Assembly: GCA_002315335.1 (NCBI GenBank)
Contig: DCGW01000034.1
Coordinates: 18,055 to 73,489, forward strand
DNA: 55,435 nt
Direction: 5' to 3'
Source: Firmicutes bacterium UBA1768
Lineage (GTDB): Bacteria; Bacillota; Clostridia; Peptostreptococcales; Anaerovoracaceae
The translations under genes and the position numbers were made by a program. The notes below the pieces were generated by a model. It saw only the letters and a program-made list of their open reading frames with translations, was not told the DNA's origin and ran no database searches. Positions 26,264 through 35,356 of this stretch are shown in pieces; positions within the stretch are counted from its first letter, which is position 1; each line of letters begins with the position of its first letter.

Positions 26264-28279
26264 TTATTCTTCACTTAAGTCTTCTTCTTTATCCTTAGAC
26301 TTCTTCTCTTCACTTCCGGAAAACCCTATCATTCTCATGGAATTGAGTACCGCAAGTATCATTACTCCAACATCAGCAAAGATTGCAGCCCACATTCCCA
26401 CAACGCCAATAGCTGCAAGTAAAAGGCAGGCAAACTTTACTACCAGAGTAAAGGCAATATTTTGTTTAACTATAGAGAGTGTCTTCTGTGCAATATTAAT
26501 CGCTGTTGTCAGCTTAAGCGGATCATCATCCATTAAGACTATGTCTGCCGCTTCTATCGCCGCATCAGAACCCATAGCTCCCATAGCTATGCCCACGTCC
26601 GCTCTCATGATTACAGGCGCATCATTTACTCCGTCACCCACAAATACTGTAGCACCCTTGGAAGCGGTTTCTTCCATGATTATTTCCACTATGCGAACCT
26701 TGTCCGCCGGCATAAGGTCATATTCTACCCTGTCTGCTCCAACCTCCTTCGAGATTTTAACCGCAGAAACCTCAGAGTCACCGGTCAGCACAGTGGTAAA
26801 TATTCCCTTACCGTTGAGAAAAGCAACTGTTTCAGCAGAGGTTTCCTTCAGAATATCCTCAACCACTAAAAATCCCATGTATTGTCCGTCAAAAGCAATA
26901 TGAATTTTACTTCCAGCAGTTTCAAAATAGTCAGTAATTTTCAGCATGGACACAATAGGACTGTCTTCAGATACATCAGGCATCATTGGACCCTCGTGCA
27001 GGCCTTTGATACCGGAAGCATCAATACCGTTTTCATCCATAAGCTTTAGGTTTCCGGCCAAAAGCTCTCTGCCATCGAGGTTGGCCACTATGCCTCTGCC
27101 TGGAATTTCTTCAAAATCAGAAATTCTTTCAGGATTTATTTCACCACTATATGAATTTATTATACACTTGCTAAGCGGATGGTTTGAAAAATACTCACCA
27201 TGTGCCGCATACTCGACAAGCTTTGTCCACTCGGTTTCGGAAGGAATAACATCTGTAACCTCAAATTCCCCCTTAGTCAGAGTTCCCGTCTTGTCCAGAA
27301 CAACATTCTTTGCTTTTGCAAGCATTTCGAGGTAGTTAGAGCCCTTTACGAGTACACCCTTTGAGGCAGCCGCACCTATTCCACCGAAGAATCCCAGCGG
27401 AATAGAAATAACCAGAGCACAAGGACAGCTTATAACAAGGAAGGTAAGCCCCCTGAATATCCAATCTGTCCACATAGGATTATAATCCATTGCAAACCTT
27501 ATTGCCGGAGGCATAATTGCAATTACAAGTGCAGCTATACACACAACAGGTGTATAAATTCTTGCAAACCTTGTAATAAACTGTTCAGTTTTTGCCTTTT
27601 TAAACGAAGCATCCTCAACAAGCTCGAGGATCCTGGTTACTGTTGAATCCTCTAAGACCTTGGTTGTTCTTACCCTTATAAGACCAGTAAGATTTATGCA
27701 CCCGCTTAGAACCTCTGCCCCGACACCAACATCCTTAGGCAGGCTTTCGCCGGTAAGCGCCGAAGTATCTATGACGGATCTTCCGTTTTCTATTACGCCG
27801 TCAAGCGGAATTTTTTCCCCAGGCTTAACAACAATAATGCTTCCAACCTCTATCTCTGCAGGGTCAACCTGATCAAGACTTCCATCTTCAAGCTCAACAT
27901 TAGCATAGTCCTGGCACAGATCCATAAGCTCGGCAATGCTGTTTCTGGATTTTTCGAGCGCCATATCTTCAAATACAACTCCCACCTGATAAAATACCAT
28001 TACTGCAACAGCTTCAGGACATTCACCTAAAATAAAGGCTCCTATCGTAGCAACACACATCAGGAAGTTTTCATCAAAAACCCTGCCATGGATAATGTTT
28101 AGCACAGCCTTTCTGATAATATCATAGCCAATTATGATATAAGGAATGAGATAAAGCCCTATCCTGACCAGCCCTTCAAACGGCAGCAGCGCTGCAACTA
28201 TTGCAAGAACTGCGGCAAGTATTATTCTGCAAATATTGAATTTTTGTTTCTTAGTCAGTGACTTTATTTTCTCAATCAT
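26264..28279 (-). CDS. P1B-type heavy-metal ATPase, zinc/cadmium-like
   Basis: 671 residues from the ATG at 28279; a longer frame exists but runs back into the HMA gene. Eight membrane helices expected. TGES (176-179), the transmembrane metal site CPC (285-287), phosphorylation site DKTGT (329-333), GDGVNDAP and the final-helix FADVGV segment fit the Zn/Cd/Pb-exporting P1B-2 group (ZntA/CadA). No N-terminal metal-binding domain is fused; the free HMA protein encoded just upstream, overlapping by 8 nt, supplies it. Likely efflux of zinc, cadmium or lead. Confidence 0.92.
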   Translation of the reverse strand: MIEKIKSLTKKQKFNICRIILAAVLAIVAALLPFEGLVRIGLYLIPYIIIGYDIIRKAVLNIIHGRVFDENFLMCVATIGAFILGECPEAVAVMVFYQVGVVFEDMALEKSRNSIAELMDLCQDYANVELEDGSLDQVDPAEIEVGSIIVVKPGEKIPLDGVIENGRSVIDTSALTGESLPKDVGVGAEVLSGCINLTGLIRVRTTKVLEDSTVTRILELVEDASFKKAKTEQFITRFARIYTPVVCIAALVIAIMPPAIRFAMDYNPMWTDWIFRGLTFLVISCPCALVISIPLGFFGGIGAAASKGVLVKGSNYLEMLAKAKNVVLDKTGTLTKGEFEVTDVIPSETEWTKLVEYAAHGEYFSNHPLSKCIINSYSGEINPERISDFEEIPGRGIVANLDGRELLAGNLKLMDENGIDASGIKGLHEGPMMPDVSEDSPIVSMLKITDYFETAGSKIHIAFDGQYMGFLVVEDILKETSAETVAFLNGKGIFTTVLTGDSEVSAVKISKEVGADRVEYDLMPADKVRIVEIIMEETASKGATVFVGDGVNDAPVIMRADVGIAMGAMGSDAAIEAADIVLMDDDPLKLTTAINIAQKTLSIVKQNIAFTLVVKFACLLLAAIGVVGMWAAIFADVGVMILAVLNSMRMIGFSGSEEKKSKDKEEDLSEE

Positions 28280-28493
28280 AGTAAATCTCACTGTCCGGCT
28301 CGAACTTCCTGCAAGCCGAGGCAATTCCCTCCATTGTTGTCTTTGGATCGGCACCCTCGGCAAATTCAACCTTCATCTTCTGAGCAAGAAAGCTTACGCT
28401 TGCATCCTTTACACCAGGAGCCTTTTTGGCAGTTTCTTCCATTTTTGCTGCACACACAGCACAGTCAACTTCAATTTTGAATGTTTTTTTCAC
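28272..28493 (-). CDS. HMA-domain metal-binding protein
   Basis: 73-residue ferredoxin-fold heavy-metal-associated domain with the site D-C-A-V-C (Cys11, Cys14), the DCxxC variant typical of zinc/cadmium pumps rather than copper chaperones. Starts at GTG with AAGGAGG that overlaps the stop of the upstream thioesterase gene. Overlaps the ATPase gene by 8 nt. It probably acts as the detached N-terminal domain or chaperone of that pump. Confidence 0.9.
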   Translation of the reverse strand: MKKTFKIEVDCAVCAAKMEETAKKAPGVKDASVSFLAQKMKVEFAEGADPKTTMEGIASACRKFEPDSEIYYD

Positions 28494-28496
28494 TGT

Positions 28497-29234
28497 CTAT
28501 TCCTCCTTGGTTTTCAAACGAACAATCGCATTGAGCAGCCCGCTGTCTTCATTCTTTATTGAAACTATATGCTTTTCACCGTCAAAGTGATAATAACACT
28601 TGAGCTTGTCTCCAAGCTTACATTCTCTCTTGTACATTACCTCAAAGCTATCAAAGGTACCGGACATATAGACGTCTATCGGCAAGGCCTGATAGGCAAC
28701 ATCTATATAGAACTTGTTGTTCATATGACCGTTTACATCTATCCAGGTACAAGGCACTATGTAGTCGTAAATATGAGAATACTCTTCAGGTTCGCTTATC
28801 CTCTCCATCTCATTGCCTTCATCGAAGACTGTCTTCTCAACCACGCCATAGTCGTCCATAACCTTCTTAGGAATTCTTATTACTCCGGTTTCGGTATTGT
28901 TGAGCACCCACTTGCTGCTTGCAGCAATCACAGTTTCGCCCTTTTCGTCGAAAAACTCATACTGTCTGAAGGCATATACCCTCTTATCACCGGAAACCCA
29001 GGTTCTCGCAACGAGTTTTTCACCATAGGCAGGCCTCCTGTAAATTCTGACCTTCCACTGCATTATTATCCATGAAAGGTGGTGTTCGCTTATATTAACA
29101 TAACCATTACCAGCCGAATCAGCATGCAGAGATCCTACATCCTCCATCATTCCCAATATTGCAATGTTTGTTATTTTCATATCGGAGTTTACATCGCTCG
29201 CCAGAACTCTGCACTCATTGTCAAGAAAACCCAT
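28497..29234 (-). CDS. Acyl-ACP thioesterase
   Basis: 245-residue double hot-dog protein of the bacterial FatA/FatB-like family (PF01643). First repeat around RIYRRPAYGEKL and SSKWVLNN, second beginning at the catalytic-type WIDVNGHMNNKFY segment. It hydrolyses acyl-ACP to free fatty acids, in anaerobes often setting chain length for membrane or volatile acids. GGAGG precedes the ATG. It is the first gene of a three-gene unit with HMA and P1B ATPase, an odd pairing. No convincing separate promoter; it may be read from the SGNH gene upstream. Confidence 0.88.
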   Translation of the reverse strand: MGFLDNECRVLASDVNSDMKITNIAILGMMEDVGSLHADSAGNGYVNISEHHLSWIIMQWKVRIYRRPAYGEKLVARTWVSGDKRVYAFRQYEFFDEKGETVIAASSKWVLNNTETGVIRIPKKVMDDYGVVEKTVFDEGNEMERISEPEEYSHIYDYIVPCTWIDVNGHMNNKFYIDVAYQALPIDVYMSGTFDSFEVMYKRECKLGDKLKCYYHFDGEKHIVSIKNEDSGLLNAIVRLKTKEE

Positions 29235-29294
29235 AATGTCCTCCGTATAGTCAGCAGCATGCCGCAGTCCAATTACACCTGCTGCTATTCATGC

Positions 29295-31307
29295 TTAACC
29301 AACTGTAATCATAGTTTTTATTAGCTGATAAATTGTATTGTAAATCCAACTATCTGCAGCTTTTTCTTCAAGCCTTGCAATCTTATCTCCGAGAAAGGAT
29401 ATGATTTTATCAGAAATTTTTCCGAGAGTACGGTCAACAACAGATTCCTTTGCTGCAGAAACGAGGTTATCTTTCTTAGTCTGAAGGTTGGACTTGATAC
29501 CGGACTTCAGATCTTTAAAGGTATATGTCTTTTCGTATGCTGCTTCTACAGCATTTGCAAGCTGCTTATGACCATTATTGTCCGGATGCAAGGAAACCGC
29601 AAAAGCACAGCCTATCTTGAAATGATAGGCAAGAATAGCCATATCAAGCTTGCTGAGTTCTTTTACAGAATTTCTTACATAAGCTTCATTGATGCTTTTA
29701 TAATATTCATAGTCTGTCCCATCAGCAATTGCTGCTTTGCAGGCAGCATCTATTACTGTATCAATTTTTTGCGAAACCGCAGCTATTGGTTTGTCAAAAT
29801 CTAGCTGTTTTATATCTATTTCGGAGCTCTTACCTATGTCTATTGAGTTGTCCTCAAATATTATCTTTGCAAGCCAGCCGATATAATTCCACGCTGCAAG
29901 GCAGCCGGCGTTGTAGATTTTTTCATTTTCTCCATTTTTAGCAATTGCGCGAGGACTCTTTTCGCCAATTTTGAGGTCAACACCTGTTTCATTAGTCTTA
30001 TCTATTCTTTTGAAGAAGTCTTTTAAGTCTGAAATGCTTCTAACCTGATCAGAACTTGCACCAAGAATAGTTGTATTATCAGAATCAGCTTTCTTATTTG
30101 TATACATCCACTTTACAACTCTGGTTCCTGTCAGGAGGCTTGTTTCCAAAGCATCTGTGTATGCCGCAAAGGCCCTGAAGTTCGCATTGGTGCAGTCGCC
30201 GTCTTCAGATGATTTCTCTTCTGTAAACACAGTCGGATCCCCCTCATATTTTGCAAAAGCAGAGCCTACTGTTTCAACGCTTCCGTAGCTTCCGCAGTTG
30301 GTGTAGGTATACTCCTTTGCAAAGGCAGAGCCGCTTGCCAGATAAACATTTGCTAAATCTATTACAGAGCCAAGAATATCTCCGGCAGGAATAGTGTAAT
30401 TATCAACCTTAACCCTAAGATTTGTAACAGGATTCTGAATTCCTACAACAATTATTTTAGCATCCTTATTAAGGCTTCTGATAATGCTGAGGCTCTCATC
30501 AAAGTTTTTGCAGAAGCTGACATAAGCATACGCAATAGTATCAGCTATGTTATTCTTACCACCATTCAAAAAATCAGTTATCTTTTGGTTTCCGATTTTG
30601 GGAAGCACATTATCATAAACCCACTTTGTTGCCTTCTCGAACTTTGCCTTTTCTGCAGGAGTAAAAGAGCCTAATAAATCGTTAACATCCTGTTCAGCTG
30701 AAAAAGATGAATTTTCATTATCCATCAGATAATTTGTTTTGAGCAATGCAATAGCCAGGTACTGAGTGAAATCATTTTCACCGATGTCTATGGTAATTAA
30801 ATTTGCGCCTTTAATGCTATTTTTATACAACTCCCTTTTTGCAGCAAGCGTATCAGAATTGCCAAACCACAAATCGCCATTATAATCTTCCTTCCATGAG
30901 AAAAACCTGAATTCGGTAAACCGATCTCCTTTATAGTTGTCATCAAGAAGCATCCTGAGCTCATGGCTTCTCATGCCGCTGCCTGCAAGCTGGGAAAGTT
31001 TAACATCATAAGTATCACCCATTTTTTCCTGAAGCCAAGCCTCCACCAGGACTGGATATGAACCTTCTACCTCATAACCTATCTTAAGGTGATCACTAAA
31101 AACAAGGCTGCCCGGAGCATCAGAAAATGCACCATCTTTTAAGTACTCAATAAGCCCGTAGCCATTGGTATTTGATGCACCTATGGAAACATAATTGTAG
31201 TCTGTTTTTTCACCCTCCGCGAATACAGGCACTGCCTGAGTCACAGCCAATAAAACCACGAGAATTATTGAAATAAGCTTAGCCCTATATATATTGTGTT
31301 TTGTCAT
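29295..31307 (-). CDS. Exported SGNH-fold hydrolase-like protein, copy 1
   Basis: 670 residues. Signal peptide 1-30, cleavage after V-P-V-F-A. SGNH blocks: block I S-I-G-A-S-N-T-N-G-Y-G with Ser45 (GAS instead of GDS), block II glycine in LAGSGMRSHELR, block III D-I-G-E-N-D-F, block V L-H-P-D-N-N-G-H. The Asp expected three residues before the block V His is Val, so a Ser-His dyad or a changed triad is implied. The last 75 residues are a charged amphipathic segment shared with copy 2. No sortase or SLH anchor. Substrate unknown; an esterase or deacylase on surface lipids or glycans is plausible. Own consensus promoter. Confidence 0.8.
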   Translation of the reverse strand: MTKHNIYRAKLISIILVVLLAVTQAVPVFAEGEKTDYNYVSIGASNTNGYGLIEYLKDGAFSDAPGSLVFSDHLKIGYEVEGSYPVLVEAWLQEKMGDTYDVKLSQLAGSGMRSHELRMLLDDNYKGDRFTEFRFFSWKEDYNGDLWFGNSDTLAAKRELYKNSIKGANLITIDIGENDFTQYLAIALLKTNYLMDNENSSFSAEQDVNDLLGSFTPAEKAKFEKATKWVYDNVLPKIGNQKITDFLNGGKNNIADTIAYAYVSFCKNFDESLSIIRSLNKDAKIIVVGIQNPVTNLRVKVDNYTIPAGDILGSVIDLANVYLASGSAFAKEYTYTNCGSYGSVETVGSAFAKYEGDPTVFTEEKSSEDGDCTNANFRAFAAYTDALETSLLTGTRVVKWMYTNKKADSDNTTILGASSDQVRSISDLKDFFKRIDKTNETGVDLKIGEKSPRAIAKNGENEKIYNAGCLAAWNYIGWLAKIIFEDNSIDIGKSSEIDIKQLDFDKPIAAVSQKIDTVIDAACKAAIADGTDYEYYKSINEAYVRNSVKELSKLDMAILAYHFKIGCAFAVSLHPDNNGHKQLANAVEAAYEKTYTFKDLKSGIKSNLQTKKDNLVSAAKESVVDRTLGKISDKIISFLGDKIARLEEKAADSWIYNTIYQLIKTMITVG

Positions 31308-31365
31308 TGAAATTACTCTCTCCTGTCCGTTTGCACTATTTTATAAATAAACATTAATCACTAAT

Positions 31366-31394
31366 ATTTTATACAGATATACATATTTTGTCAA
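31366..31394 (-). promoter_or_regulatory. Consensus sigma-A promoter for SGNH copy 1
   Basis: Minus strand TTGACA (31394-31389), 17 nt, TAAAAT (31371-31366). It lies between the terminator of copy 2 and the start of copy 1, so the twins are transcribed separately. Confidence 0.85.
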
Positions 31395-31404
31395 ACTTGA
31401 GCAC

Positions 31405-31471
31405 AAAAAAAGACGGCTGTTGTGCTGATTTTTTTCACGTTAGTAATTCAAAAATCCAGCACAATGCCGCC
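31405..31471 (-). terminator. Long terminator hairpin after SGNH copy 2
   Basis: On the minus strand a stem of roughly 25 bp (31446-31471 with 31412-31437, few mismatches) is followed by T7 at 31411-31405. Both ends contain GCCGNC/GTGCTG blocks in inverted order. It starts 27 nt after the stop of copy 2. Very strong by eye. Confidence 0.88.
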
Positions 31472-31497
31472 GCATTAAAGATTATTAATTTCAGGCC

Positions 31498-33588
31498 TTA
31501 GCCCGTCTGTACCATAGCTTTTATGAGCTGATAAATCGTATTGTATATCCAGCTGCTGTCAGCCTTTTCTTCAAGAGCTTTGATTTTATCGCCAAGCAGA
31601 GCTATTATCTTATCTGAAATTTTTGCAAGGGTAAGGTCTACCACAGTTTCCCTGGCTGCAGAAACAAGATTCTCCTTCTTCGTCTTGAGATTGTCCTTAA
31701 TGTCGGACCTCAGGTCTCTGAGCTTATATGACTTTGTTTCATACGCAGCTTCTACCGCCTCCGCAAGCTGCTTGTGACCGTTAAGATTTGGATGCAACGC
31801 AACTGAGTTTGCAATTACAGACCTGATATAGAAGCAAAGGAGCGCCCATTCAATGCCTGTAAACATCTGCTTTACGGAATTTTCATTTACCTTGCTGTAA
31901 TCGTAGTTGTTGATGGTAATATTTTCATCTGTAATTGCCTCAGTACAGGCATTTTCTATTACCTCTTCAAGCGCATCATTGACCTTGTCCATTAATTGCT
32001 CTTCAACATCATCAATATCATCAATATCACTCAGTTCGGATATTGAACCTATATCAATGGTATCGGTTTCAAGAGCTGCTTTTGTAATCCAGCCCAGGAG
32101 GTTCCATGCAGCAAGATAACCGACATCATATATTCTCTTTAGGTTACCATCATTTTGAACCTTAACCCGCGGGTCATCTCCATCAGATTCATCCGTAACT
32201 CCAATATTCATAGCCATCTTGTCTTCTATCTTATTATCTAAAGCATAGAAAAAGATCCCTAACACCGAATTAAGCGAGCCTGATTGGAGTAATTGTTTCA
32301 GTAAATCTACCTGTGTCTTGTTTGCCCCGAGTAAGTTATTTTGATCATTGCTATCATTGTGCATATACATCCACATCAGAACATGGGTTCCAGGATAAAG
32401 ATAAGACTCAAGGCAATCATTATAGAGCGCAAAGGCCTTAGCCTGAGTAGGCGTCCCGTCTTCATTATCTGCAGTAAAAAACGTCGGGTCGCCATTATAT
32501 GCTGCCAGGTCAGAGCCTATGTTCTCTACGCAGCCATAAACTCCGCAGTTTGTATAGGTATATTCCTTCTTAAACACAGAACCGCCTGCTAAATATACAT
32601 TCGCGAGATCAATAATAGAACCCATAATATCCCCGGCCGGAATTGTGTAGTTATCAACCTTCACCTTAAGACCTGCAAGAGGGTTCTGTATGCCTAAAAC
32701 CACAATTTTTGCATCTGGATTAAGCTCTCTGATTTTCTTTATGCTCTCATCAAAGTTCTTGCAGAAGCAAATATATGAATATGCAATGGTGTCAGCGATA
32801 TTATTTTTCCCACCATCTAAAAACGCAGTAACTTTTTCATTGCCAAGCTTAGGTAAAATCTTTTCATTTACCCACCTTGTGATATTTTCAAGCTTTTCCT
32901 TCTCTTTGTCAGTAAGGGTAGGCTTTAGCTGATTAATGTCATCTTTAACATTTTTATTATCATAAAGACCAGTGACATTTTTCACTATACTATCAGGATA
33001 AAGCAGTGCCATCATCAAAAATGAGGTGAAGTCATTTTCGCCAATATCTATAGATATAAAATCGGCAGCTTCAATTGATTCTTTGTATAAAGATCTATAT
33101 TTTGCAAGGCTATCCTTATTCCCAAACCATGGCTTTTCCGGTTTTCCACCAGTTCCGTCGCCTTCATAATACGTATTATAAAATCTCAATTCGGTAAACC
33201 TGTCACCATAATAGGTCTCATCCAACAGAAGCCTGAGCTCGTGGCTTCTCATACCGCTGCCGGCAAGCTGGGATAGACTTACATTTTTTCCTGTTTTTTC
33301 CTTTAGCCAATCTCTGACCAACGTAGGATATGAGCCCTCAACTGCATGATTAATTCTGATATAATCTCTGAAGTTCTGTGCAGCGGGATGTTCATAGGCA
33401 TTTTTATCAAAATATTTATACAGCCCATAGCCGTTCGTATTTGAAGCACCTATCGAAACGTAATTAAAGGTTTCTGTTTCCTCCCCTGTCGGATCGGCAG
33501 CAAATACCGGAACAGCCTGAGTTATTGCTAATAAAACAGCCAGGATTACTGCAATTATTTTATTCCTGAAAGTATTGATTTTTTTCAT
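31498..33588 (-). CDS. Exported SGNH-fold hydrolase-like protein, copy 2
   Basis: 696 residues from the ATG at 33588, which has GGGGAG; the frame extends six codons further but without a site. Signal peptide 1-30 almost identical to copy 1 (both end T-Q-A-V-P-V-F-A). Ser49 in the GASNTNGYG block, LAGSGMRSHELR, DIGENDF and L-H-P-N-L-N-G-H are conserved; Val again replaces the Asp before the His. Roughly half the residues match copy 1, including the C-terminal 75-residue segment, so this is a tandem duplication that has diverged mainly in the middle. No clear promoter found in the 170 nt upstream. Confidence 0.8.
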   Translation of the reverse strand: MKKINTFRNKIIAVILAVLLAITQAVPVFAADPTGEETETFNYVSIGASNTNGYGLYKYFDKNAYEHPAAQNFRDYIRINHAVEGSYPTLVRDWLKEKTGKNVSLSQLAGSGMRSHELRLLLDETYYGDRFTELRFYNTYYEGDGTGGKPEKPWFGNKDSLAKYRSLYKESIEAADFISIDIGENDFTSFLMMALLYPDSIVKNVTGLYDNKNVKDDINQLKPTLTDKEKEKLENITRWVNEKILPKLGNEKVTAFLDGGKNNIADTIAYSYICFCKNFDESIKKIRELNPDAKIVVLGIQNPLAGLKVKVDNYTIPAGDIMGSIIDLANVYLAGGSVFKKEYTYTNCGVYGCVENIGSDLAAYNGDPTFFTADNEDGTPTQAKAFALYNDCLESYLYPGTHVLMWMYMHNDSNDQNNLLGANKTQVDLLKQLLQSGSLNSVLGIFFYALDNKIEDKMAMNIGVTDESDGDDPRVKVQNDGNLKRIYDVGYLAAWNLLGWITKAALETDTIDIGSISELSDIDDIDDVEEQLMDKVNDALEEVIENACTEAITDENITINNYDYSKVNENSVKQMFTGIEWALLCFYIRSVIANSVALHPNLNGHKQLAEAVEAAYETKSYKLRDLRSDIKDNLKTKKENLVSAARETVVDLTLAKISDKIIALLGDKIKALEEKADSSWIYNTIYQLIKAMVQTG

Positions 33589-33698
33589 TGGATACTCTCC
33601 CCTCACTCAAAAGTCATGATCAGATTTGTCCGGAAATCGACTATACAATTTATACTCACTATCTCCTATTATCTCATACTTTCTAAAATAAATCGACA

Positions 33699-33745
33699 GC
33701 TTTGCGTTAATCTTGTTAAAAACGTAACAAACCTTAACACAAAGC
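33699..33745 (-). terminator. Stem-loop after the ABC-2 permease gene
   Basis: On the minus strand GCTTTGTGTTAA pairs with TTAACGCAAAGC (12 bp with one wobble), enclosing a second hairpin TTGTTA/TAACAA. The following T-run is weak, so termination efficiency is uncertain. Begins 13 nt after the stop at 33758. Confidence 0.6.
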
Positions 33746-33757
33746 CGCTGAATTATT

Positions 33758-35356
33758 TTATAGTTCTGCAAATGCCTGTGCTCCCTTTGTGTAGAGCACT
33801 CGTCTCAGGATTATTGCCGCAGCAGCAAAAACCAAAGTGCTAATGGCAAGGTAAATCGACGGTCCTATTTTGTATCCGATGAGAAGGTATAATCCCGCAA
33901 AGGCCGCAACTATTACCCAGCCTCCGAAGATCGAAAACATAGCTGCACCGCCCTGCTTAAGAGGAACCACCTCACTTGTCCAGGAGAGATTCGGCAGCTT
34001 TATTCCCAAAAACGATGCAAACATTACCGAAAAACAGATGAATACAAGCACAAAAGCTAACAGCATTAGCCTTACAATAACAGTTTCTGGCAAAACAATC
34101 ATTATGCATATTACAGCAAACACCATTGGAACACCTGATAAGAGCAGGTGTAAAACAGCCTTTGCCCTAAGAACAGTAGCTGGTCTTACAGGCAGCGACT
34201 GCAATATCCATATATTCTTTCCTTCAAGTGATACAGAAGGAGCAGAGATATTGTTCATGCATGCTAAGAGACAAAGAGCTGCAGCAATCAGTATGGATGC
34301 TGCTCCCGGCATTTGCTCAAAGGCAGAGTTAATAGTCGAGAAGAATACTTCGCCCTTAAACAAAAGCAACACCCCTGAAACTACAACAAACACAATTCCA
34401 AGGCCCGAATTCAGCATATAGGTTGAACTCGAAAGAAACCTGCTTAGCTCCTTTCCCAGCACAGCTCTGAAAGCAGACTTTTCCTTGACACTTTTTTCTC
34501 TATACTCCGTTCTGGCGCTTTTTCCGCTGGTAGTAACCATAGAAAGAAAGGTTTTAGCAATTACGTACCAGGTAATAGCAAATACAGCTAACGCAAAGGC
34601 TAAGCAAATCAGAGCGGACAGCCAATCGCCCTCTCCGGCTTTTCCGAGGAAAAACAACCAATAGGCTCCAGCCTTAACCTTATCTCCGTATACCCCTGCA
34701 TTGGCTATTAAGTCTCTTATTAACGCGCTGGCCTTAAAATAGAAGAAGTAATAAATGCCGATGAAGGCAATTGAAGATACTACTACAGCAAAGCTCTTTC
34801 TTTTAAGCTTAAGGCTAATCTTAGCCACTCCCCAGCCGAGTATGCAGGAAAGCACCATTACTATTAGAGTAATAACAAAAATGAGTATTATTCCGCAAAC
34901 CATGTTTGAAATGGTCGGCCCAACAACTACCCAATAAACTATTTCAGCTGGCAGAATTGCAACTATTGAATACATGGCTCCAAGAATATAGACATTAATC
35001 AGTCTTGAGGCCATTATATATCTTACCGGTATTGGCATTGACAACAGAAGGTCGTTATCTTTCCCAAGGTAAAGACCCGAGTAGGAGTTGAATACGCCGC
35101 CGAAGGCACCTAATACTATGGATAAGCTTCCCATTATGATGAAGTAAAGCCACCCCATACCTGCGTCTGAGAGCGGTCCGCAAAGCGAAACTGCAAGTGC
35201 TCCGAACATGCCCCCGAGCACCCCTATCATTAAGACTCCAAATAATATGAAATATGCTATTATTCCTCCCGAAGACCTTTTCTTATTTTTCTTTGAATCA
35301 TAGAAGTAGCCTTTAAAGACCTCCATCAACTGCTTTTTTATCAGTGTTTTAACCAT
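33758..35356 (-). CDS. ABC-2-type exporter permease
   Basis: 532-residue integral membrane protein with about twelve hydrophobic segments and a basic N-terminal cytosolic stretch (K-K-N-K-K-R near residue 25). No conserved catalytic motif. It immediately abuts the upstream ATP-binding gene (TAA then ATG), whose end supplies the GGAGG site, so the two form one exporter. Homologues in Clostridia are called putative ABC exporters. Substrate unknown. Confidence 0.82.
   Translation of the reverse strand: MVKTLIKKQLMEVFKGYFYDSKKNKKRSSGGIIAYFILFGVLMIGVLGGMFGALAVSLCGPLSDAGMGWLYFIIMGSLSIVLGAFGGVFNSYSGLYLGKDNDLLLSMPIPVRYIMASRLINVYILGAMYSIVAILPAEIVYWVVVGPTISNMVCGIILIFVITLIVMVLSCILGWGVAKISLKLKRKSFAVVVSSIAFIGIYYFFYFKASALIRDLIANAGVYGDKVKAGAYWLFFLGKAGEGDWLSALICLAFALAVFAITWYVIAKTFLSMVTTSGKSARTEYREKSVKEKSAFRAVLGKELSRFLSSSTYMLNSGLGIVFVVVSGVLLLFKGEVFFSTINSAFEQMPGAASILIAAALCLLACMNNISAPSVSLEGKNIWILQSLPVRPATVLRAKAVLHLLLSGVPMVFAVICIMIVLPETVIVRLMLLAFVLVFICFSVMFASFLGIKLPNLSWTSEVVPLKQGGAAMFSIFGGWVIVAAFAGLYLLIGYKIGPSIYLAISTLVFAAAAIILRRVLYTKGAQAFAEL

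Noticed and set aside
26229..26903. Long open frame on the plus strand (about 224 codons)
   Set aside because: Lies wholly opposite the P1B ATPase gene, has Ser/Ala/Ile-rich composition typical of antisense frames and no ribosome binding site.
29250..29285. TTGGAC-17-TATACG as a separate promoter for the thioesterase gene
   Set aside because: Its transcription start would fall within or after the ribosome binding site, leaving no usable leader.
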